Shown here piece by piece: positions 57,218 through 64,000 of a stretch of 64,000 nt of DNA (its first letter is position 1; every line of letters begins with the position of its first letter). Position numbers and translations under genes: made by a program. The notes under the pieces were generated by a model that was not told where the DNA came from, made no database searches, and was given only the letters and a program-made list of their open reading frames with translations. The stretch covers positions 4,608,270 to 4,672,269 of the forward strand of contig ONZQ02000001.1 in the NCBI GenBank assembly GCA_900312665.1, in the 5' to 3' direction. Source of the stretch: Cephalotrichum gorgonifer (lineage: Eukaryota; Ascomycota; Sordariomycetes; Microascales; Microascaceae).

Positions 57218-58372
57218 GGCGTTGAATGGGACACAAGGTACACAAGATGAAGATGTTGGCTGGTGGAAGGGAAAATGACACGGCAGGGCAGTGTGCGTGC
57301 TCACCGGGTCGTTTTGTATTATGAGTTTTCCAGTCTTTTCTAATACCGGTTGAAGGTAAAGCTCACGGGCCCAAAACTGCACTCACGAACATAGGAACAA
57401 CAAGTATCGGGTGTGCTGGGAGTTGGGTCCGTAGGTTTCTTCTGGTATTCCGGTCTCATCCCGCTCCTATGGTCCGATAACCTCGGTTCCTTAGCTTCAC
57501 ATGAGCCATGAGCTTAGCTTAGCTTTGAGCTTTGCGCCAAACGCTAATCCTACTCGTCCTGTAATGCAAGTGCAAAGTGTATTACTAAGAATAACATATA
57601 CAAACTGGGTTCATGTTCCAGCTTTTCCTAAACATATCATACTACGAGAAGGTTGAGGGGAACGGCACTGGTCCAGCTCAAGTACGTCATGCTACCCCCA
57701 CGAATAGTGGATTCGTCCCCCGTTTTGTATTACAATGTAATAATAAAGTACGAGTATGCTCCTGTCCGTTTGTGGCGAGCTAGCTACCAGTGAGGTCCTT
57801 TTTATTGCATATTACGTGGATTCAAAAGTCAATGGATACTAGGAGCAGAGGCTTTAAGGGGGGGAGCGCTCTATGGAGGACGCGGTCACGCCGCCACCGG
57901 CAAAAGTGCGGCGTATTAGAGCTGAGGGAATGGGATTCCCAGCCCAACAACTGGGGACAAGACAAACCCGAGACGAAGAGAAGGCTCAGCCAAGCACCCT
58001 CGCCTCGTCCTCTGCCTTTCAACCTTATTCAGTTCCGTGACATAATCACCACCTCGCCCTCTTTGGCCGCAGCAAGACCCGCTGGTGCAGACCCGAGCTC
58101 AGTCAACTTCCATTCCCACAGATATACGCCTGCACGCATTTTCATTCGACTGACCTCGCCCCATCCTCTGCCCATCCCATCCAGACCCAGCATCTACCCC
58201 ACCTCGAAAGCCTCAGCAATCAGCAACGCTGCAGGCCCACCTCGATTGATCACCAAGCCCTGCTCCCGTTGCCGACTTACGCGCCATCTCGACCCCCTCC
58301 ACCAGGCCCCTTCAACGTCATCTCCCGCCCCATCAGTGACACTACCCCGACTCGCGTGAAAGCTCTGAGAAG
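57218..58372. other. Divergent promoter region upstream of the PP2A B gene
   Basis: A 1.15-kb spacer with AT-rich words (GTATTAC, AATAATAAAG) at 57570-57760. It becomes C-rich toward the PP2A start, where the frame at 57790-58359 is probably leader sequence. No separate gene is supported. Confidence 0.45.
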
Positions 58373-60222
58373 ATGGTAGATAGCGAGGAGAATACCCCCA
58401 CGTGGAAGTTTACCCAGTACGTAGAATGTCCCACCTGCCTCTCGATGTCGATATAAGGCGTCATTTCGGTATTCTCTCTTCCTCCTCGCCCCTGCTAAGC
58501 AGAATGGGACAGGTGCTTCGGCGACAAGGGCGATGTCGAGGACATAACGGAAGGTACGTCCGGTCCCCGCCCCTTCCTCCCCCCTTCCGTGCCCCGTACA
58601 TGGCCTGTCGTCATATATACCTTTCAGCTTCTGACCTCGTCCTCCCCACGCTCCCAGCGGATATCATCTCCACAGTTGAATTCGACCACACGGGCAACTA
58701 CCTAGCGACCGGCGACAAAGGTGGGCGCGTTGTCCTTTTTGAGAGGAACGAGTCGGTATGGGCATCCACCCCACCCTACTCGCATCACCGCGATCCGCTC
58801 GCGCCTGCTAAAGCTTTCTACAGAAAAAGACATGTGAATACAAGTTCCACACCGAGTTCCAGTCCCATGAGCCGGAGTTCGACTATCTCAAGTCGCTCGA
58901 GATCGAGGAGAAGATCAACAAGATCAAGTGGTGCCGGAGACAGAATGCCTCGCACTACTTACTGTCCACTAATGACAAGACCATCAAGCTCTGGAAGGTC
59001 TTCGAGAAGTCCCTGAAGGTCGTAGCCGAAAACAACCTCTCCCAGGACCTCACACCGGGAAACATACCTGGAGCGGGCGGCCCGAGCCTGCTAAGACCCT
59101 CGACCCACGACCAGTTCCAAACCCCGACGGACCTCAAGCTTCCCCGCTTGACACACCACGACACGGTCGTCGCCGCCGTGCCCCGCCGCACCTACGCGAA
59201 CGCACACGCCTACCACATCAACAGCATCTCCGTGAACAGCGATGGCGAGACGTTCATCAGCAGTGACGACCTCCGTATAAACCTGTGGAACCTGAATATC
59301 CAGGATCAGAGCTTCAACATTGTCGATATCAAGCCCGCGAACATGGAAGAGTTGACGGAAGTCATAACCGCGGCCGAGTTCCATCCGCTCAGCTGCAACT
59401 GGTTCATGTACGCAAGCTCGAAGGGCACGATCAAGCTGTCCGATATGCGAGAGAGCGCCCTCTGCGACCAACATGCTAAGTGTACGGCGTCGTGCCCACC
59501 CGCCTCATGCCCTCCCCACCACCCGCCCGCAGTGCTAACCTCGTGGGTACAGTGTTCGAGCAGGAGGAAGATCCTGCGTCCCGCTCCTTTTTCTCTGAGA
59601 TCATATCCTCCATTTCCGACGTCCGGTTCTCCCACGACGGCCGGTATATCCTCTCCCGCGACTACCTGACGGTCAAGATCTGGGATATCAACATGGAGAG
59701 GCAGCCAATCAAGACGATACCGATACACGAGCACCTTAGGCCCAGGCTCTGCGACACCTACGAGAACGACAGCATCTTCGACAAGTTCGAGGTGGTGTTC
59801 TCTGGGGACGCCAAGAACGTAATGACGGGGAGCTACAACAACAACTTCATGATCTACCCGTCCGATCCGGACAAGGAGGTCGAGGTCGTTTTGCAAGCGG
59901 ATAAGTCTGCTTTCAAGGCCAAGAAGGTTGGCGTACCTACACCGATAAACTCGTCAGCCAGCGCGGCCAACGGTAAGAAGGGCGGGTCCCGGGCTGGGAG
60001 TCCCGGGGCGGGGCAGGGTCAGAGGATGCGGAAGGAGACGGATGCCGACCAGATTGATTTCAATAAGAAGATACTCCACATGAGCTGGCACCCGTTCGAA
60101 GACAGCATCGCAATCGCCGCGACGAACAATGTAAGTGTAGATGGGGCGGCGCTAAAGAGTGTGGCTAGGTTGGGCGACGAAGCTAACGATGCCAACAGTT
60201 GTTCGTGTTCTCCGCGCTCTAG
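58373..60222 (+). CDS. rgb1: Protein phosphatase 2A regulatory B subunit (Cdc55/PR55 type), 480 aa, 6 exons
   Basis: Exons 58373-58416, 58513-58553, 58658-58755, 58824-59481, 59553-60130 and 60199-60222; all phases agree. The last exon is 24 nt and codes LFVFSAL and the stop. The seven-bladed WD40 protein has clear B-family signatures: KINKIKWC, YHINSISVNSDGETFISSDDLRINLW, EFHPLSCNWFMYASSKGTIKLSDMR, RSFFSEIISSISDVRFS and FDKFEVVFSGD. LDFNKKILH-like DFNKKILHMSWHP is near the end. A fungal-type insert (SSASAANGKKGGSRAGSPG) precedes the last blade. It targets PP2A to substrates in mitotic exit, polarity and morphogenesis. The donor of intron 4 is T|GTACGG, which restores the conserved K-L-F-E join. 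Symbol after Neurospora rgb-1. Confidence 0.95.
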
Positions 60223-61199
60223 GCTCATCATTCTTGTGGATGATGGGAGGGACGTGTGGCTACTCCGAACAATATCCCCTACTCCGTGTGTACATCTCGG
60301 GATGGACGGGCTCGGGACGGATGGGTGTATGGGGGCTGCTGGCCACATGACAAATGCAACTGCTCAACTATGCCGGGCTAGAGCTGGAGTCTTGCCTTGC
60401 TCACGGGGCTTTATCATGGGACACCGACGGTCCTAGCATTATTGTTCATGGATGAGACTTCGGCGGAGAGGGCAGTTTCATGGGTTTCTTTGGTCCCATA
60501 TCGCCAGGGGACCTGCAGGGCTCTCTATCCGCATAAGTCGACTGGGTGCTTCTTACCGCTGGGATTCTAAGCCGGGGCGGATAGACAGAGTCAAGAGCAG
60601 ACTCGAAAGCGGCCTTTTGTCTCGGCAGGTAGTACCCGTCTTGGCCTCTAATACGATCTCATGAAACGTGAGCATTTCGAAGACATGGTGGTTCATCTGA
60701 GCAGTCTGCACGTAGTATGTCCCCTTTTGTTGATCCCGCGAGCCCTCCCAAGCTTAGCTACAGTTAAGACGTAAAACCAGAATTCCCCCGACGCATTAAC
60801 GAACATACATGAGCTTTGAGCCTAACTCTACAAACCATATTCTTGGTGTATGTAGTTTATATGTGCTCATTCTTGGAGAGTGGCAGGAGGACAAAAAACA
60901 TAAACTAGTAAAAAGTAGAAGTACTGGAAGGTGTGATGAATGCTCTACTACGGATACCCTTCAGTCAGTGAGAGGGATATGAACAATGAAGCGGCGGGCC
61001 GGCAGTATGTCAGATCGTGGGGGGCGGCTCGGCATATCCCCCCTTACGTAATATTCAACGGGACGTGGTGTCCTTACACGGTGACACCTCGACTTAAGGA
61101 GAGCCCAACACACAGACACGGTCGACAGCTTCCCACCGCGACAAGTCTCACTTTGCTAGGAACATATTCACCACCGCACGCTCGTTTATTTCCTTTGCG
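60223..61199. other. Spacer between the PP2A B gene and the transporter gene
   Basis: About 980 bases: 3' region of the PP2A gene and promoter of the transporter. It is AT-rich at 60780-60930. No coding frame is supported. Confidence 0.5.
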
Positions 61200-62755
61200 A
61201 TGGCGGGGGACATCGCGGCCCCAGGGCGAGTTGCCCACCGGCGACCCCAGAAGCCCACGCAAAGTCTGCATCAGCCCCATCAGTCTCTTAACGACGCTCC
61301 TCCAAAGAATTCAGAGAAGCTGGGGGCATACCAGTTTGTCGCCGAAGCCCTTCCCCAATGGCTTGCTGTCATAGCCATGCTAAGTCTTATTTTTGGTGGA
61401 TGCTGCTCAAATGTACGCCGTCTTCGACACCCTCAGCAACCTCACCCCTTTCCTCTCTTGGGACACTTCTGAGCTATCTAAGCAAAACACCGTGTCAAAT
61501 TCACTGCCTGTATAAGAAGCCCTACTTATTTAGTAAACATAGGTTTATGCCCTCGAATCCATTGTCAAGTAAGAAATCTGAACCGGACTGCCTAGTTGGG
61601 CCTTATACCTGGAGTCGGAGCAAGGAACTAGCTAACACATGCTTGGCAGAGACGAACCTGAAGCTGGTATGGTTTCCTCCTGGTGTCTCAAAGCGGAGCG
61701 TAGTATTAACAAGGGGCGAAGGTGGTCTCCTCACCTTTGTGCAGTTTTTCTTTGTCGCGGTGACAGGGTACATCTCACAGTTTGACAGCTCACGCCCTCC
61801 CTTCTTTGTGAAGAAGAATACGGTTCCGCTGAGCCGCTGGATTGTGAATATTGTCCTATTCTTCAGTATCAACCTCCTGAACAATCATGCCTTCAGCTAT
61901 GATATTTCCGTCCCAGTACACATCATCCTGCGGTCGGGAGGGAGCATTACAACCATTCTGGCGGGATATCTCTATGGCAAGCGGTATTCGAGGATTCAGG
62001 TCGTCGCTGTGATCCTTCTGACACTCGGCGTGGTCACTGCAGCCTGGTCTGATGCTCAGTCAAAGGTATTATTTCTATCCCGAAGGCCAGTGAGGAGAGA
62101 TGACTGGTAGCCGAAACTAAACACTCTTCAGGCCTCGACTCCCATTTCATCCGGAGCAGACCGTCCGGCCTTTAGCACCGGCCTCGCCATCCTCTTGATC
62201 GCGCAGGTCCTCTCCGCCATCATGGGGTTGTACACGGAGGAGATTTACAAGCGTTACGGACCGCAGTGGCGGGAGAACCTCTTTTACTCCCACGCTCTCT
62301 CCCTCCCCCTCTTCCTTCCTTTCGCCGGCTCTCTGGTTACCCAGTTTAGGCAGCTGGCGAATAGCGCCCCTATGCAGTGGCCTTCAATGGTCTCCACGTG
62401 GACCCCTGCCGCCCCGGACGGCCAGATCTTGGCGGCGACGCGGATTCCCAGCAAACTCGTCTACCTGGCGGCGAACGTCCTCACCCAGTTTGCCTGCATC
62501 CGGGGGGTAAATCTTCTGGCGGCAGCATCATCGGCCCTCACCGTCACCATCGTCCTCAATATTCGCAAGTTGGTGAGCCTCCTCCTCAGCATCTGGCTAT
62601 TTGGGAATCAGTTGGCTGTCGGAACCCTCATTGGAGCTGTTGTTGTCTTTAGCGCGGGCGCCCTCTACTCGTTGGATTCTCGGCCCCGTGCGCCCAGGGC
62701 GGCTCCGGCCGGGGGCGCCGGAGAGAAGGCGAATGGAAAACAGCGATTAGACTAG
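61200..62755 (+). CDS. yea4: UDP-N-acetylglucosamine transporter (Yea4/SLC35B-type), 407 aa, 5 exons
   Basis: Exons 61200-61412, 61543-61568 (26 nt), 61650-61666 (17 nt), 61722-62065 and 62132-62755; phases 0, 2, 1, 0. The protein has about ten hydrophobic helices. The family sequence is SLIFGGCCSNVYALESIVK, ITTILAGYLYGKRYS, IYKRYGPQWRENLFYSHALSLPLFL and VTIVLNIRKLVSLLLSIWLFGN, matching yeast Yea4 along its length. It exchanges UDP-GlcNAc for UMP at the ER/Golgi and supports chitin or glycan synthesis. The two micro-exons encode the loop YALESIVKDEPEAG. Intron 3 ends in AAG (61719-61721) in my model. A TAG acceptor at 61702-61704 is also in phase and would add six residues, but it would break the family spacing. 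Confidence 0.88.
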
Positions 62756-63377
62756 CTTATCTATGTCGTATTACTAGACTAGAAGGGGAAGTCCGGAAAA
62801 CAGCTCCAATTGACGTAAATCCAACCACAACGGCCCGATTGTAGCTGCATAAGGTACTGGTGAGGTACCAATTGTACATATCTTATGTAATAATATCCGT
62901 CACTACCCGTCACCCACTGGCCTACACCGGCGGTGGCTGACGCAGTGTGATCCATCCCCATTCTCATTCCTGGTGGGCGGGCGGTGACACACGCCGCTAC
63001 CAAAGCAAACCAAACTAAACAAAAAAAAAACATATTCCTAGGTACAACAAGTCCAAACGGAAGACTGACGAGAGTTTTCATCTATACCAGTGACCTCTCT
63101 GTTGGCACGCAGCTCCCCTAGCTGTAATCAAAGGCCATCGGAATCGCTACTATGCCTGGTAAGTGGATTCCGCCCTGTCTCCGTCAACGTCTCCCTCGAG
63201 CTATGTCGGTGTAGGACAAGCTAACACTCGGCGTCATACAAATAGTAAGTCTCTTTATCGAGAGATAATACGTTAGATTTTATGCCATTCTCTTCGCTTC
63301 AGGCAGAACTCTTACTACCTCTGCTGCATACATGTATGTCTTTACTGTGACTGGTGTAGCTAACCAAACGTGCATAG
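62756..63377. other. Spacer and probable 5' exons of the right-edge gene
   Basis: The first 400 bases look like 3' and promoter sequence. From 63152 an ATGCCTG followed by a perfect GTAAGT donor, an ATA/GTAAGT donor at 63244 and a CTTCAG acceptor at 63297-63302 suggest one to three tiny 5' exons. I could not find a combination that is in phase with the main exon at 63378. Confidence 0.4.
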
Positions 63378-64000
63378 GGTTCCAAGGACCAGACGGTGTC
63401 GGCACCTCCTCTTGAGTCGATACCCGATCCCGAGTTGGGCGAGGACTACTCCGCCGAGGAATCTGGGGTAGAGTTTGCCCGGGGTGATACAGACACCGAG
63501 AGCAACGATGATGACCTACCCCATTCTGAGACCCAACCCCCCGGTGGCTCGGACGAGTCTCCCTTCCAAACCGGCATGCTGTTGCGGGACCTTCCTAAAA
63601 GAACCACCTTCTATGATCCAGTTGCTGAGCGTCAGATGAGCCAGACCGACGCGAAGCTCTTTTATCAAATGAGTCAAATGGAAAAGTTGGAGAGGGGATC
63701 CCAGAGCGTCGTCTCCGGCCCGGATGACTCCGTGGACCTCACCTTGTCTCTCGAGCTTCCTCAGCCCGGAATGGCCCTTCCCGAGCCCCAGCCCACGGGT
63801 ATGACTCAGAAGGCCCATCCCTCGTCTTCTTCCCTCCACCAGACCTCCGCTCCCTCCCACTTGCGGAGTCCAGTCGAACGGGTGGGGGGCGACCCGGCTA
63901 CCCGACGTCGTGCCACAAACGACGGGCCGATCCCAATAGAAAGCTACCGGCGAAGCCCCGCCGACGGAAATCCGTCTCCCAGCGCGCAGCCTACGGCGGT
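63378..64000 (+). CDS. 5' part of an unknown gene, cut by the window edge
   Basis: From a GCATAG acceptor at 63372-63377 a frame stays open for 207 codons to the window end. It reads as real protein: an acidic region (DPELGEDYSAEESGVEF, DTDTESNDDD), then a compact motif FQTGMLLRDLPKRTTFYDP followed by QMSQTDAKLFYQMSQMEKLE, then Pro/Ser-rich sequence. Codon use is GC-ending like the other genes here. I do not recognise the family. The start codon lies upstream, probably at 63152 or in another small exon, and the 3' end is outside the window. Confidence 0.6.

Noticed and set aside
57790..58359. 189-residue plus-strand frame just before the PP2A B gene
   Set aside because: It ends 14 bases before the PP2A ATG, is Pro/Ser/Arg-rich from C-rich leader sequence, and has no protein-like pattern.
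1..64000. CRISPR arrays, tRNA or rRNA genes, intact transposons, secondary-metabolite or defence clusters
   Set aside because: No repeat-spacer pattern, no cloverleaf or B-box candidates found by eye, no transposase or reverse-transcriptase motifs, and no synthase-type genes. The window is ordinary core-gene chromosome as far as I can see.

Overview
This is a eukaryotic nuclear window from a filamentous ascomycete (Pezizomycotina, most likely a Sordariomycete; I cannot fix the genus). The evidence is short spliceosomal introns with GT(A/G)-type donors, CTGAC/CTAAC-like branch sites and YAG acceptors; a Zn2Cys6 regulator; a MATA-type HMG-box protein; the fungal calcium channel Cch1; and many single-copy ascomycete housekeeping genes. 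I rebuilt 18 complete gene models with 51 introns by following reading frame and splice phase by hand. One more gene runs off the right edge. No tRNA, rRNA, CRISPR array, prokaryotic operon, intact transposon or secondary-metabolite cluster was recognised.

Layout. 0.7-2.2 kb (-): conserved-looking 385-aa protein of unknown function. 4.8-7.3 kb (+): MFS phosphate-permease-like transporter. 8.0-11.2 kb (-): 913-aa Zn2Cys6 transcription factor. 13.8-15.3 kb (-): THO complex subunit 3. 16.4-19.7 kb (+): Ric1. 20.4-21.5 kb (+): casein kinase II beta subunit. 22.3-23.7 kb (-): PAP2 lipid phosphatase. 26.1-27.4 kb (-): mitochondrial ribosomal protein L2. 28.8-30.6 kb (+): mitotic cyclin B. 33.2-33.5 kb (-): 95-aa probable mitochondrial protein.

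The right half holds: 36.7-43.2 kb (-): 2123-aa Cch1 calcium channel. 43.8-46.9 kb (-): MSH5 meiotic MutS homologue. 47.5-48.0 kb (-): EMC5. 48.6-50.3 kb (-): HMG-box protein. 53.2-55.7 kb (-): 717-aa DDT/WHIM-like PHD-finger chromatin protein. 56.3-57.2 kb (-): 306-aa unknown protein. 58.4-60.2 kb (+): PP2A regulatory B subunit. 61.2-62.8 kb (+): Yea4-type UDP-GlcNAc transporter. From 63.4 kb (+): 5' part of an unknown gene.

The genes do not form one pathway; this is ordinary ascomycete chromosome with unrelated core genes and 0.5-3 kb spacers. Loose themes are cell-cycle and phosphorylation control (cyclin B, CK2 beta, PP2A B), membrane and secretory function (Ric1, EMC5, Yea4, PAP2, Cch1) and chromatin or meiosis (HMG-box, PHD protein, MSH5). 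The long spacers upstream of the two transcription-factor genes (2.6 and 2.9 kb) probably hold long promoters and 5' leaders. I found no convincing new multi-gene system. The most interesting items are the Cch1 pore asparagine, non-YAG 3' splice sites supported by family alignment, very small exons, an in-frame RSPL repeat in the PHD protein, and three unrecognised proteins.
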